Both the position numbers and the translations under genes were made by a program. The notes beneath the pieces were generated by a model. It ran no database searches. It was not told the DNA's origin and saw only the letters and a program-made list of their open reading frames with translations. Source: Alcaligenaceae bacterium (GTDB taxonomy: Bacteria; Pseudomonadota; Gammaproteobacteria; Burkholderiales; Burkholderiaceae_B). From it: a stretch of DNA of 35,664 nt. Positions 11,490 through 21,937 of this stretch are shown here, piece after piece. The stretch spans positions 1 through 35,664 of the forward strand of contig JAJUGH010000004.1 in the NCBI GenBank assembly GCA_029268265.1, read 5' to 3'. How positions within the stretch are numbered: position 1 is the first letter of the stretch; the number at the start of each line of letters is the position of its first letter.

Positions 11490-12316
11490 GCCAGCAGCAC
11501 GGGAACCGTCATGGACGACAGCAGGGTGCGAGAGGCACCGCCCATCACCCATTGACGCATGCGGCTGTGGCCGTACGCTCCCATGACGATCAGGTCGCTG
11601 CCGGAATCGCTCGCCGTGTTGAGAATCACGTTGCCGACCCCGAGGCCTTCGCCTTTCTTGATCAGGTGCTTCGGACGGGGATAGCCCAGGTTGACGCAAT
11701 AGTTGATGAAGTCGTCGTCTCGCAGGTCGCTATTGCGAATCAGGCGTTCATCGCGGTCGACTTCGAGCACGACCAGCTCCTTGCATCGCTCGAGGAACGG
11801 TGTTGCGTCGGTGAACGCCCGGGCGGCTTCCCGGCGCTGATCCCAGCAATACAGTACCCGCTCGCCAATTGACGATATATTGCCGGACGTCGGTATCATG
11901 AGCACCGGCCGGCCGGCCGCCATGACGACCGATTCCGGAAGATTGGGGATCAATGAGGCCACCGAATCGACACGCTCGGCCTTGCTCATGACCAGCAGGT
12001 CGCAGTAACGGGCATGCAGGGCCAGTACTTCATCGGCTTCGCCGCGAGGGGCCCGCCATTCTGCCTTGGCGCCGAGCGCTTCTGCCTGCTCGAGGAATTG
12101 CTTGCGTATGGCTTCCTGCAAATCGGAACGCCGGCCGCGGAGGACTTTTCGAACGTCTTGCGGGACGATACTTTCGTCGTAGTAGTGGCCCGGCATGTCG
12201 GTGGGGTAGACCCCCACAGCGACGGCTTCGTGTTCCTTGGCCAGGCGCAGGCCGACGTCAATGCGGCGTGCGCACGCGGAATCGCTACTGAGATGGATGG
12301 CAATACGACCAAGCAT
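11483..12316 (-). CDS. Universal stress protein (tandem UspA-like)
   Basis: C-terminal nucleotide-binding signature IVMGAYGHSRMRQWVMGGASRTLL; strong AGGAGGG RBS (minus strand, 12323-12329). Confidence 0.9.
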   Translation of the reverse strand: MLGRIAIHLSSDSACARRIDVGLRLAKEHEAVAVGVYPTDMPGHYYDESIVPQDVRKVLRGRRSDLQEAIRKQFLEQAEALGAKAEWRAPRGEADEVLALHARYCDLLVMSKAERVDSVASLIPNLPESVVMAAGRPVLMIPTSGNISSIGERVLYCWDQRREAARAFTDATPFLERCKELVVLEVDRDERLIRNSDLRDDDFINYCVNLGYPRPKHLIKKGEGLGVGNVILNTASDSGSDLIVMGAYGHSRMRQWVMGGASRTLLSSMTVPVLLAH

Positions 12317-12399
12317 GAAAAACCCTCCTGTGAATAGGGTGATAGGTATCTGAATGTTACATCGACATGGTGTTTATGGATATGGGGTAGGGAGAGAAC

Positions 12400-12421
12400 G
12401 CTAAACTGCGTAAGTCTTAGC
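12400..12421. promoter_or_regulatory. Imperfect dyad in the usp/tadA divergent promoter region
   Basis: GCTAAACT-GCGTA-AGTCTTAGC (arms GCTAA/TTAGC perfect, one extra base in the right arm). Confidence 0.3.
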
Positions 12422-12429
12422 GAGTGTAA

Positions 12430-12993
<564 letters not shown>

Positions 12994-13038
12994 TGGCCGG
13001 GGCTTGTATTGGCAAGCCACGGCAACAACCCGCTCATC

Positions 13039-14040
13039 ATGCATACACACGAACACGCGCCCGGAAACGAGCACGGCCACGATCACGCCGATCAGTCGGC
13101 GCACGATCACGACCACAGCCACCACCACGACCATGGGCATGTGCATCGCAATCCCGAAAGCATCTACCTGATTTCGCCCTCCAGCGCCGTGGCGGACCCG
13201 GCGGCGGTCGACCTCGCTCGCGAGCGCTTGCGAGGGTTGGGCTTCCGCACGACCGTGGATCGTACCGCCTTGGCCGTCCATGAGCGTTTCGCCGGCACGG
13301 ACCGGCAGCGCCTGGCTGCGATACAGCGGGCGCTGCGCCAGAAGGCACCCATCGTCATGGCCACGAGAGGCGGGTATGGGCTCAGCAGGCTGCTGCACCA
13401 GATCGATTGGCAAGCTGTGGCCGACAGCGGCAAGATCTTCGTGGGTCACAGCGACTTCACTGCGTTCAACCTTGCCTTGCTGGCGCGTACCGGCGCCGTG
13501 AGCTATACGGGCCCGTCAGCGGTACCGGACTTCGGCCAGAAATCCATGGACGATCTGACGGCCGATCTGTTCGCCGAGGTCATGCGTGACGAGCTCGAGA
13601 TACTGAGCTTCGAGTCGCCCGATTCCGATCGTGTGGATGCGCGGGGAGTCTTGTGGGGCGGCAACCTTGCGATGCTTGCCACCCTGTTGGGCACTCCATT
13701 TTTTCCGCAAATCGATGGCGGGATTCTCTTTCTGGAAGACGTGGGCGAACACCCGTATCGCATCGAGCGCATGCTCACGCAGCTGCTCCATGCGGGCGTG
13801 CTGGAAAGGCAGAACGCCATTGTGCTGGGCAGGTTCACGGAATACCGCACGGCCACGCACGACAATGGCTACGACCTGGACTCGGTGGTGAAATGGCTGC
13901 GCGGCGCGTGTCGGGTGCCGGTCGTGACCGGGCTGCCTTATGGTCACGTGCGGGTGAAGGCCACCTTGCCCGTAGGCGCGCCAGTGGGCATCGCCACCGA
14001 AAAAGACATGGCGTATCTGGTGTTACGCGAGCATCATTGA
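13039..14040 (+). CDS. ldcA: LD-carboxypeptidase (muramoyltetrapeptide carboxypeptidase, S66 family) with His-rich N-terminal extension
   Basis: YLISPSSAVADPAAVDLARERL, nucleophile elbow FVGHSDFTAFNLAL, WGGNLAMLATLLGTPFFP, LFLEDVGEHPYRIERML; ATG at 13039 preferred over TTG at 13009. Confidence 0.9.
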   Translation: MHTHEHAPGNEHGHDHADQSAHDHDHSHHHDHGHVHRNPESIYLISPSSAVADPAAVDLARERLRGLGFRTTVDRTALAVHERFAGTDRQRLAAIQRALRQKAPIVMATRGGYGLSRLLHQIDWQAVADSGKIFVGHSDFTAFNLALLARTGAVSYTGPSAVPDFGQKSMDDLTADLFAEVMRDELEILSFESPDSDRVDARGVLWGGNLAMLATLLGTPFFPQIDGGILFLEDVGEHPYRIERMLTQLLHAGVLERQNAIVLGRFTEYRTATHDNGYDLDSVVKWLRGACRVPVVTGLPYGHVRVKATLPVGAPVGIATEKDMAYLVLREHH

Positions 14041-14097
14041 CGCGCTCGGGCTAAAATCAAGGGTTTTACCCACTCCCCCATATAGAGCCCCGCATCA

Positions 14098-15702
14098 GTG
14101 ATCACAACCTCCAATCTCACCATCCAGTTCGGCGCCAAGCCGCTCTTCGAGAACGTCAATGTCAAGTTCGGTGAGGGCAACCGATATGGCTTGATCGGCG
14201 CCAACGGCTCCGGCAAGTCGACCTTCATGAAGATCATTGGCGGCGACCTGGAGCCCAGCTCCGGCAACGTTGCGCTGGATCCCGGCGTGCGTCTGGGCAA
14301 GCTGCGGCAGGACCAGTTCGCCTACGAAGACATCCGCGTACTGGATGTGGTGATGATGGGCCACGAGGAAATGTGGGCCGCGATGACCGAGCGCGACGCC
14401 ATCTACGCCGATCTCGAGTCCACTGAAGACGACTACATGCGTGCGGCTGAACTGGAAGCCCGTTTCGCCGAGTATGACGGCTATACGGCCGAAGCGCGCG
14501 CCGGTGAGCTGCTACTGGGCCTGGAATTTCCAGTCGAACAACATACTCTGCCCATGCGGGAAATCGCCCCCGGCTGGAAGCTGCGGGTGCTGCTTGCGCA
14601 GGCGTTGTTCTCGAACCCCGATGTACTGCTGCTCGACGAGCCCACCAACAACCTGGATATCAATACGATCCGGTGGCTGGAGGGCGTGCTGAACGGTTAT
14701 CAGAGCACGATGGTCATCATCAGCCACGACCGGCACTTCCTGAATCAGGTGTGCACCCACATGGCCGATCTTGATTATCGCGAGTTGCGGGTGTATCCGG
14801 GCAACTACGACGACTACATGATCGCCGCCGCGCAGGCGCGCGAACGGATTTCTGCGGCGAACAGCAAGGCCAAGGAGCGCGTTGCCGAGCTCCAGGAGTT
14901 CGTGCGCCGCTTTGCCGCCAACAAATCGAAGTCCCGCCAGGCGACCTCGCGGCTCAAGCAGATTGACCGGATCAAGTCCTCTACGGTGGAGGTCAAACCG
15001 TCATCGCGTGTCCACCCCTATATCCGCTTCGAGCAGAGCAAGGTGCTGCATCGTCTGGCCGTAACGGTAGAAAATCTCTCCAAGGGCTATGACGGTCACC
15101 AGGTCATCAACGACTTCTCGATGACGGTGGAGGCCGGCGAGAAGGTGGCCATCATTGGCGCCAACGGCGTGGGGAAAACGACCCTGCTGCGCCTGCTCGC
15201 CGGAGATCTTGCGCCCGATTCGGGGTCCGTGAAGTGGTCCGAGAGCGCGGACCTGGGCTATATGGCGCAGGACGTATCTGATCAGTTCGAGACCGACACC
15301 AATCTCTTTGACTGGCTGGGCCAATTCCGGCAGCCGGGCGATGATGACCAGTCCATGCGTTCGGTGCTGGGCCGGCTGTTGTTCTCCGGAGACGACATCG
15401 GCAAGTCCGTGTCCGTGCTGTCAGGCGGCGAAAAGAACCGCATGAGTTTCGGTCGCCTGATGCTGGGCCGGCACAATGTCATGCTGCTTGACGAGCCCAC
15501 CAACCACCTTGATATGGAGTCGATCGAATCGCTGCAGTATGCGCTCGACCTCTACAAGGGCACGCTGTTCTTCGTGTCGCATGACCGCGAATTCGTGTCG
15601 GGGCTTGCCACGCGCGTGATCGAAATCCTTCCGAGCGGAGAGCTGGTGGATTACCTGGGCGGCTACGAAGATTACCTGGCGTCCCGCGGCATCGACGCCT
15701 GA
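14098..15702 (+). CDS. ABC-F family ATPase (YbiT-like, probable ribosome-associated)
   Basis: Two ABC cassettes ([44 protein letters not shown]), [31 protein letters not shown], no transmembrane domain; GTG start. Confidence 0.94.
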   Translation: MITTSNLTIQFGAKPLFENVNVKFGEGNRYGLIGANGSGKSTFMKIIGGDLEPSSGNVALDPGVRLGKLRQDQFAYEDIRVLDVVMMGHEEMWAAMTERDAIYADLESTEDDYMRAAELEARFAEYDGYTAEARAGELLLGLEFPVEQHTLPMREIAPGWKLRVLLAQALFSNPDVLLLDEPTNNLDINTIRWLEGVLNGYQSTMVIISHDRHFLNQVCTHMADLDYRELRVYPGNYDDYMIAAAQARERISAANSKAKERVAELQEFVRRFAANKSKSRQATSRLKQIDRIKSSTVEVKPSSRVHPYIRFEQSKVLHRLAVTVENLSKGYDGHQVINDFSMTVEAGEKVAIIGANGVGKTTLLRLLAGDLAPDSGSVKWSESADLGYMAQDVSDQFETDTNLFDWLGQFRQPGDDDQSMRSVLGRLLFSGDDIGKSVSVLSGGEKNRMSFGRLMLGRHNVMLLDEPTNHLDMESIESLQYALDLYKGTLFFVSHDREFVSGLATRVIEILPSGELVDYLGGYEDYLASRGIDA

Positions 15703-15716
15703 GTCGGCGCAGGGCG

Positions 15717-16340
15717 ATGAAATACACGCTCGAAGACATTGCGCGGTACGAAGAAACCATCAAGAAAAGCCGCTTCCTGGCGCTTGCAGCGCCAGTGCAG
15801 GCGGCGTCGGAAGCGCTCGCGTTCTTTACCGAGCACCAGGTGCCCGATGCCACGCATAATTGCTGGGCTTATCGCATCGGTCAGGAATATCGGTTCAATG
15901 ACGACGGCGAACCCGGCGGCACCGCCGGGCGCCCCATCCTCCAGGCCATAGACGGGCAGCAGTGTGATCGGGTCGCCGTACTGGTGATCCGCTGGTTCGG
16001 CGGCATCAAGCTCGGTTCGGGCGGCCTGGTGAGGGCGTATGGCGGCGCCGCGGCCCAGTGTCTGCGCCTGGCGGCGCGCACCGAGATCATCGAAGAATCG
16101 ATACTCGAATGTGCATGCCCCTACGCCGAGGTCGCGCTGGTTCAATCGCGATTGCCTTCCTGGGGTGCGCGGATAGAAGAAGCGGACTTTGACGGCGTTG
16201 GTGCGCGCTGGCTCATCGCCGTGCAAAGCGAGCGCGCCGCCGAGGTGGCGGCGGCGATCGTGGAGCTTACGCGGGGTCGGGCCCGTTGTTCTGTGAAGCC
16301 TCCATCTCAGCATGGATCTTCTCCATGTCGAGCTCCTTAA
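15717..16340 (+). CDS. yigZ: YigZ / IMPACT family protein
   Basis: KSRFLALAAPVQ, HNCWAYRIGQEYRFNDDGEPGGTAGRPIL, VLVIRWFGGIKLGSGGLVRAYGGAAAQCL. Confidence 0.92.
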   Translation: MKYTLEDIARYEETIKKSRFLALAAPVQAASEALAFFTEHQVPDATHNCWAYRIGQEYRFNDDGEPGGTAGRPILQAIDGQQCDRVAVLVIRWFGGIKLGSGGLVRAYGGAAAQCLRLAARTEIIEESILECACPYAEVALVQSRLPSWGARIEEADFDGVGARWLIAVQSERAAEVAAAIVELTRGRARCSVKPPSQHGSSPCRAP

Positions 16341-16647
16341 GCTGATTGACCAGGTCGGCCAGCTGAGGGCGTGCGAGGGCGCCAGCCTGGCGGAACAGTA
16401 GTACGCGCTCGCGGAATGCCATCAAGGTAGGAATGGAGCGGATGCCGAGCGCTTCGGCAATCTCTGGCTGCTCCTCAGTGTTGATCTTGGCGAAGGTCAC
16501 ATCGGGGTGATCCGCCGACTCGGCTTCGAACACAGGCGCAAACGACTTGCACGGGCCGCACCAAGGCGCCCAGAAGTCGACGATCAGCGGTTTGTCGCTG
16601 TCGATCGCATCCTGGAAAGTATCCTTGTTCAGATCGATGGTGGTCAT
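16267..16647 (-). CDS. Thioredoxin family protein
   Basis: PLIVDFWAPWCGPCKSFAPVFE, INTEEQPEIAEALGIRSIPTLMAFR. Confidence 0.94.
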   Translation of the reverse strand: MTTIDLNKDTFQDAIDSDKPLIVDFWAPWCGPCKSFAPVFEAESADHPDVTFAKINTEEQPEIAEALGIRSIPTLMAFRERVLLFRQAGALARPQLADLVNQLKELDMEKIHAEMEASQNNGPDPA

Positions 16648-16753
16648 GGGCGGTACGTCCTTGTGAAAATGGGCGGTCTGGCCGCCCGGTCATGAATCAC
16701 CATCCAGTGTAATCGGTTAGGCCGGGCAGACCGTTTCCGAAGGCTGCGTCGCA

Positions 16754-19459
16754 CTACAGGGCGTGACCATGGAACTGCAGTATCCAGCGCTCGAGGTCCG
16801 GGGCCGGCAAAGGACGGCTGATCAGATAACCCTGAATGGCGTCGCAGCCGTGCCCTTTCAGGAAGGCTTTCTGCTGCGCCGTCTCCACGCCCTCGGCCAA
16901 TACCACCATGTCCAGGTTGTGCGCCAGCTGGATGATCGTGCGGGCGATGGCGCCGCTCTTGTCGCCGGAGCCGATGTCTTCGATGAATGATCGGTCGATC
17001 TTGATGATGTCCAAAGGAAAATGCTTGAGCTGCGCCATACTGGAATAGCCGGTACCGAAGTCGTCCAGCGATAGCGTGACGCCCAGGCCCTTGAGGCGCT
17101 CAAGAATGCCGTTGGCGGCCCTGACATCATGCATCAGGTGCGTTTCGGTGATCTCCAGCTCCAGGCACCGGGCAGGCAGCCCGGTTTCCTGCAAAACGCT
17201 TGCGATCAGCGACGGCAGACGGTCGTCGTTGAACTGGCGCGCCGAGAGATTCACGGCGACTCGGATCGGAGGCATGCCCGAAGACTGCCATTGGGCGGCC
17301 TGCGTGCAGGCGTTGCGAAGTATCCATTCGCCCAGCGGCACGATCAAGCCAGTTTCCTCAGCCAGGGGAATGAACTGATCCGGGGGGACCATTCCGCGTT
17401 CGGGATGGCGCCAACGTACCAGCGCCTCCACCCCTGTGACGACATCGTCGGCGAGTCGCAGCTGCGGCTGGAAGTGAAGCTCGAACTGGGAGGAGGCCAG
17501 CGCCTTGCGCAGATCCCCTTCCAGCTTCACGCGCTCAAGTGCACGCTGCTGGACGGCCCCGCTGAAGAACTGGTAATTGTTGCGGCCTACCACCTTGGCA
17601 TGCCCCATCGCCATGTCTGCGTGCCGGATCAGTATCTCCGGGTCGCGACCATCGCGCGGATGCACGGCCACACCGACGCTCGCGGTCGGGTAAAAGCGAT
17701 GGGCGCCGAGACGCATGGGCTTGGCGACTGCACTCATGATGCGTTCGAGCGTAGCCTGCGCACTGCGAGGCGGCTCCAGATCATAGAGGATGAAAACGAA
17801 CTCGTCGCCACCCCGCCGAGCCACCATGTCTTCGCCCTGAAGTGCCTCCTGCAGGCGCCCTGCGACCTGTCGCAGCGCCTGGTCTCCGACGGTATGGCCC
17901 AGCGTGTCGTTCATCAGTTTGAAGTTATCAAGATCGAGAAACGCGACCCAGAAGCGCTCGCCACCGGACTCGGCGCGATGTATCGCCTCGGTAAGCCTGG
18001 CGCGCAGGGCGTGCCGGTTTGGCAGTTGAGTCAGGGCGTCATGCCAGGCCTGGTACTCGAGTTTCTCGTGGGTACGGCGCATCTCGGTGATGTCGTACTT
18101 GGCGGCCACGAAATGCGTGGCCTCGCCCGTTTCGTCGCGCACCGGCGCGATGTGCACCCGTGTCCAGTACAGCTGGCCGTCCTTGCGGTAATTTCTCAGA
18201 GTGGCCTGGCCTTCGCGCTGCTCGGCGAGAATGCGCTGCAGCTCCTCCAGTCCCTCCTGGTGCTTGTCGGACCAGTGCATGATCCGCAGGCTTTTGCCCA
18301 GAATTTCTTCCGACGTATAGCCCGTCATGCGTTCGAACGCCGGGTTGACGTACACCACGGGGTAATCCGGCGCGGCCGCGCTGGTGATGACGATGGCGTT
18401 CGCGCTCGCTTCGATGGCACGCTGCCGCACAAGTAGGGCCGCTTCGGCTTCCCGGCGCAGGCTGCGATCATGACTCGCCGAACGCAGGGTCTTTTCCCGG
18501 GAACGCTGTAGCATGGCCAGCGTTACCGCGCTCAACAGCGACAGCAGCGCGCCCATGGCCAGCACGGTCCACGGCAGCCACCGCTGCGAGATCGCCCGCT
18601 GCGAATCAAGGACGCCCAGTTCAAGCGACCAGACTGTGCCGGCGAGCGACACGCTTACCTGGTTGCGTATCGGGGTGAGGGTCGTATCGAGATCGGGCAT
18701 GTTGTCATACACCGTCTCACCCGGAATGTCGAAGTCGACCGGATTGGCATACCGCTCGAACGCCAGCCTTACATGGGTTTGCGGCATCAGGCTGCGGTCG
18801 AAGCGCGTCTCCAGCAGGCGATCCGGCCGTATGGCCACGAACACGGCGCCCACGAAGCGGGCCCGCCGCTCTTCCGGTGAGCGCGGAAGTGCGCCGTCCT
18901 CGTACAGCGGGAGGTAGGCCAGGAACACACGGTACGCTTCCGGATGCAGGGCGGACGGGAGCGGGCCGGTGGCTGCGACATCACCGGTGTCCCGCGCGCG
19001 GAGCATGGCCTCCAGCCGGATCGGATCCTCCGCCATCAGCTGGTCTGACAGCAGATACTGGGGGGCCGGGGCGTGCAGAAAGCGCGTGACGTACTGGAGC
19101 CCGCCCGCATCGGATTGCTCGCCACGGCGCACGTAGCCGACTGTGTAGATGCCGGGAAGTCGCTCATCCAGTCTCAAGACTTCTGCCATACGCTGAAAGG
19201 CGGCGTCCGAGAATTGCGGATTCGCGGCGAACTCCGCCTGGTACGTTCGCAAGACGTCGACGTGGCGGTACGTATGCAGGGCCAGGTCGTTGCGAACCTG
19301 TGTCGCCTGTACCGCAAACTCTGCCTCGCGCTCGCGTTCAATGAAATGCTGCGTCTGCACCACGACGGCGAGCGTAATCAGCAGGCCGAGGCCGAGAAAC
19401 ACGGCCGCAAGCCATAAGGTCCTGCTGCGATGGCGAAGCTCAGGCCGGGAAAAAGGCAT
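16754..19459 (-). CDS. Membrane CHASE-PAS-GGDEF-EAL protein (bifunctional diguanylate cyclase/phosphodiesterase candidate)
   Basis: N-terminal TM then CHASE-like ectodomain, PAS (YVNPAFERMTGYTSEEILGKSLR), RRGGDEFVF, EALVRWRHPERG, NLSARQF, DDFGTGYSSMAQLKHFPLDIIKIDRSFI, LAEGVET; start chosen at MPFSRPELRHR. Confidence 0.94.
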   Translation of the reverse strand: MPFSRPELRHRSRTLWLAAVFLGLGLLITLAVVVQTQHFIEREREAEFAVQATQVRNDLALHTYRHVDVLRTYQAEFAANPQFSDAAFQRMAEVLRLDERLPGIYTVGYVRRGEQSDAGGLQYVTRFLHAPAPQYLLSDQLMAEDPIRLEAMLRARDTGDVAATGPLPSALHPEAYRVFLAYLPLYEDGALPRSPEERRARFVGAVFVAIRPDRLLETRFDRSLMPQTHVRLAFERYANPVDFDIPGETVYDNMPDLDTTLTPIRNQVSVSLAGTVWSLELGVLDSQRAISQRWLPWTVLAMGALLSLLSAVTLAMLQRSREKTLRSASHDRSLRREAEAALLVRQRAIEASANAIVITSAAAPDYPVVYVNPAFERMTGYTSEEILGKSLRIMHWSDKHQEGLEELQRILAEQREGQATLRNYRKDGQLYWTRVHIAPVRDETGEATHFVAAKYDITEMRRTHEKLEYQAWHDALTQLPNRHALRARLTEAIHRAESGGERFWVAFLDLDNFKLMNDTLGHTVGDQALRQVAGRLQEALQGEDMVARRGGDEFVFILYDLEPPRSAQATLERIMSAVAKPMRLGAHRFYPTASVGVAVHPRDGRDPEILIRHADMAMGHAKVVGRNNYQFFSGAVQQRALERVKLEGDLRKALASSQFELHFQPQLRLADDVVTGVEALVRWRHPERGMVPPDQFIPLAEETGLIVPLGEWILRNACTQAAQWQSSGMPPIRVAVNLSARQFNDDRLPSLIASVLQETGLPARCLELEITETHLMHDVRAANGILERLKGLGVTLSLDDFGTGYSSMAQLKHFPLDIIKIDRSFIEDIGSGDKSGAIARTIIQLAHNLDMVVLAEGVETAQQKAFLKGHGCDAIQGYLISRPLPAPDLERWILQFHGHAL

Positions 19460-20732
19460 ACTTGATGGCGAAGAGGCCCGCCACAATGTAACTCGCCACG
19501 TGGACCTGCCTGTATCGGCCGCTGACCACCTTCAGCACGACATAGCTGATGAAGCCGAAGGCCAGGCCGTTCGCAATGGAATAGGTGAAGGGCATCATCA
19601 ACGCCGTGAGGGCGGCCGGCGTAGCTTCGGACACATCATTCCAGTTGATGTCCGTGATCTCCCGCAGCATGAGCCCGGCCACGTACAGCAGGGCGGGCGC
19701 CGTGGCGTAAGCGGGCACCGAGCCGGCCAACGGAGAGAAAAACAGGGCTGCCAGGAACAGGATGGCAACTGCGAAGGCCGTCAGACCGGTACGGCCGCCG
19801 GCCTGCACGCCCGCTGCGCTTTCCGCATAGGCGGTTGTGCTGCTGGTGCCGAGCATCGAACCGGCGACAATCGCGGTGCTGTCGGAAAAGAGGGCGCGAT
19901 TGAGCCGCCCCGGCTTGCCTTCGGAAATGAGATGAGCGCGTTTGGCCACTCCGATCATCGTGCCGGTCGCATCGAACACTTCCACGAGCACCAACACCAG
20001 AATGACGTGCACGAAGCCGGTATGGAAGGCGCCCAGAATATCGAGCTGCATGAAAGTCGGCGCAAGGCTGGGCGGAGCGGAAATGACGCCGTGGAATTCG
20101 TTATGCCCCAGAGCCATCGACAGTATGGTGACGACCAGGATGCCAATGAGGATGGCCCCCTTCACGCGCAGCGCGTCGAGCGAAGCGATGATGAAAAAGC
20201 CCAGGATGGCGTACAACGCCGCCGGGCTGGTCAGGTCCCCCAGTGAAATCTTGGTAGCCGGGTGGGCCACGACGATTCCTGACGATGTAAGCGCGATGAT
20301 GGCCAGGAACAGGCCGATACCGGCCGCGATCGCGGAACGCAAGGATTGCGGTATGCCTGCGACCAGCCAGCTTCGGATTCCGGTTGCCGTGATGAAGACG
20401 AAGATCACTCCAGAAATGAACACGGCGCCAAGCGCCTGCTGCCAGCTGTAACCCAGCGTGCCCACAACGGTGAAGGCGAAGAAGGCATTCAGTCCCATGC
20501 CAGGCGCCATGCCGATCGGCCAATTGGCCACCAAGGCCATGATGAGCGAGCCCACCGCCGCGGCCACACAGGTCGCGACGAAAACGGCGTCACGGTCCAT
20601 CCCCGTGCCCGAAAGGATTTCGGGATTCACGAAGATGATGTAGGCCATGGTCAGGAAGGTGGTGACACCGGCCAGCAATTCGGTGCGAACGTCGGTGTCG
20701 TGTTCACGCAACCTGAATAATCGCTCAAGCAT
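19440..20732 (-). CDS. NCS2 family nucleobase permease (AzgA/AdeQ-type)
   Basis: MLERLFRLREHDTDVRTELLAGVTTFLTMAYIIFVNPEILSGTGMDRDAVFVATC, NWPIGMAPGMGLNAFFAFTVV, GTSSTTAYAESAAGVQAGGRTGLTA. Confidence 0.94.
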   Translation of the reverse strand: MLERLFRLREHDTDVRTELLAGVTTFLTMAYIIFVNPEILSGTGMDRDAVFVATCVAAAVGSLIMALVANWPIGMAPGMGLNAFFAFTVVGTLGYSWQQALGAVFISGVIFVFITATGIRSWLVAGIPQSLRSAIAAGIGLFLAIIALTSSGIVVAHPATKISLGDLTSPAALYAILGFFIIASLDALRVKGAILIGILVVTILSMALGHNEFHGVISAPPSLAPTFMQLDILGAFHTGFVHVILVLVLVEVFDATGTMIGVAKRAHLISEGKPGRLNRALFSDSTAIVAGSMLGTSSTTAYAESAAGVQAGGRTGLTAFAVAILFLAALFFSPLAGSVPAYATAPALLYVAGLMLREITDINWNDVSEATPAALTALMMPFTYSIANGLAFGFISYVVLKVVSGRYRQVHVASYIVAGLFAIKYAFFPA

Positions 20733-20821
20733 GGAAAGGAACTCCGGAAAACGGATGAAAGGAGAGGCGGTAAAATGAAGGTTGAATTCTACGGCTTTCT
20801 GCAGGCCGCTCGCACACACAC

Positions 20822-21898
20822 ATGATCATCATCGGATTCGAAAGCTCCTGCGATGAGACCGGCGTCGCCCTGGTCTGCACGGAGCGGGGCCTGCTTGCCC
20901 ATACCTTGCACAGCCAGATCGACATGCATCGGGAATACGGCGGCGTCGTACCCGAGCTGGCCTCGCGCGACCACATCCGTCGCATCATCCCGCTTACCCG
21001 GCAGGTGCTGTACCAGGCCGGCGTGGGGCTTGATGATATCGGCGCCGTGGCCTATACCGCCGGCCCCGGTCTGGCGGGAGCTCTGCTCGTGGGCGCGAGT
21101 GTCGCCCAGTCGTTTGCGTGGGCGCGCCAGCTTCCGGCGATCCCGGTGCATCATCTGGAAGGCCATCTGCTCTCGCCTTTGCTTGCGCAACCGCAGCCCG
21201 AATTCCCCTTCGTCGCATTGCTCGTGTCCGGTGGCCATACGCAGCTCATGCGGGTGGACGGTGTCGGGCAATACGCCTTGCTGGGCGAGACGCTCGATGA
21301 CGCAGCCGGCGAGGCCTTCGACAAGAGCGCAAAACTGATGGGTCTCGGTTATCCGGGTGGGCCGGCCTTGTCGCGGCTGGCTGAAGGCGGCGACCCGGCC
21401 GTCTACGACCTGCCCCGGCCGATGCTGCACAGCCGAGATCTCGATTTCAGCTTCAGCGGCTTGAAGACGGCCGTCCTGACCCGCGTGCGGGCACTCGAAA
21501 AGTCTCATGGGCAGTTATCGGATACCTTATTGGCTGACCTGGCTGCCGGCACAGAGGCGGCCATCGTGGATGTGCTGGCCGCCAAGGCGATCAAGGCGCT
21601 CGACAAGACGGGCATTCGCCGCCTCGTGGTGGCGGGAGGTGTGGGCGCCAACCGGCATCTCCGCAAACAACTGAAGCATGAAGTGGGCCGCCGCGGGGGA
21701 AAGGTCTACTTCCCGCCGCTGGAGTTCTGCACCGATAACGGAGCAATGATCGCGTTTGCAGCCGCGCAGCGGGTGAAGGCGGGCCTGGAAGACTTGAACC
21801 CGCGTGATCATGCGTTCACGATCCGGCCCAGATGGGATCTGCAGGACGTGTGCATTGCGGCGTCTTCCACAGATGTCTCGCCGGTCGGGTTTCCATGA
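20822..21898 (+). CDS. tsaD: tRNA N6-adenosine threonylcarbamoyltransferase
   Basis: [78 protein letters not shown]. Confidence 0.97.
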   Translation: MIIIGFESSCDETGVALVCTERGLLAHTLHSQIDMHREYGGVVPELASRDHIRRIIPLTRQVLYQAGVGLDDIGAVAYTAGPGLAGALLVGASVAQSFAWARQLPAIPVHHLEGHLLSPLLAQPQPEFPFVALLVSGGHTQLMRVDGVGQYALLGETLDDAAGEAFDKSAKLMGLGYPGGPALSRLAEGGDPAVYDLPRPMLHSRDLDFSFSGLKTAVLTRVRALEKSHGQLSDTLLADLAAGTEAAIVDVLAAKAIKALDKTGIRRLVVAGGVGANRHLRKQLKHEVGRRGGKVYFPPLEFCTDNGAMIAFAAAQRVKAGLEDLNPRDHAFTIRPRWDLQDVCIAASSTDVSPVGFP

Positions 21899-21937
21899 TC
21901 AGCTTCGTCATTGAACCGTTCGGCGTCCGGCGCACGT

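Noticed and set aside
13060-13146. Short CAC/GAC-rich repetitive DNA considered as a tandem repeat or CRISPR-like element
   Set aside because: It is the in-frame His/Asp codon run of the LD-carboxypeptidase tail; no regular repeat/spacer structure.
17129-18436. 435-aa plus-strand ORF antisense to the GGDEF/EAL gene
   Set aside because: Shadow ORF of a strong minus-strand multi-domain protein; low-complexity, no domain motifs.
19290-20246. 318-aa plus-strand ORF rich in E/Q/R/H/G
   Set aside because: Antisense of the NCS2 permease; the hydrophilic bias is what the complement of hydrophobic TM codons produces.
20733-20821. Possible purine riboswitch upstream of the NCS2 permease
   Set aside because: Only 89 bp between the permease and tsaD starts, and I could not find the conserved purine-aptamer core or three-way junction by eye.
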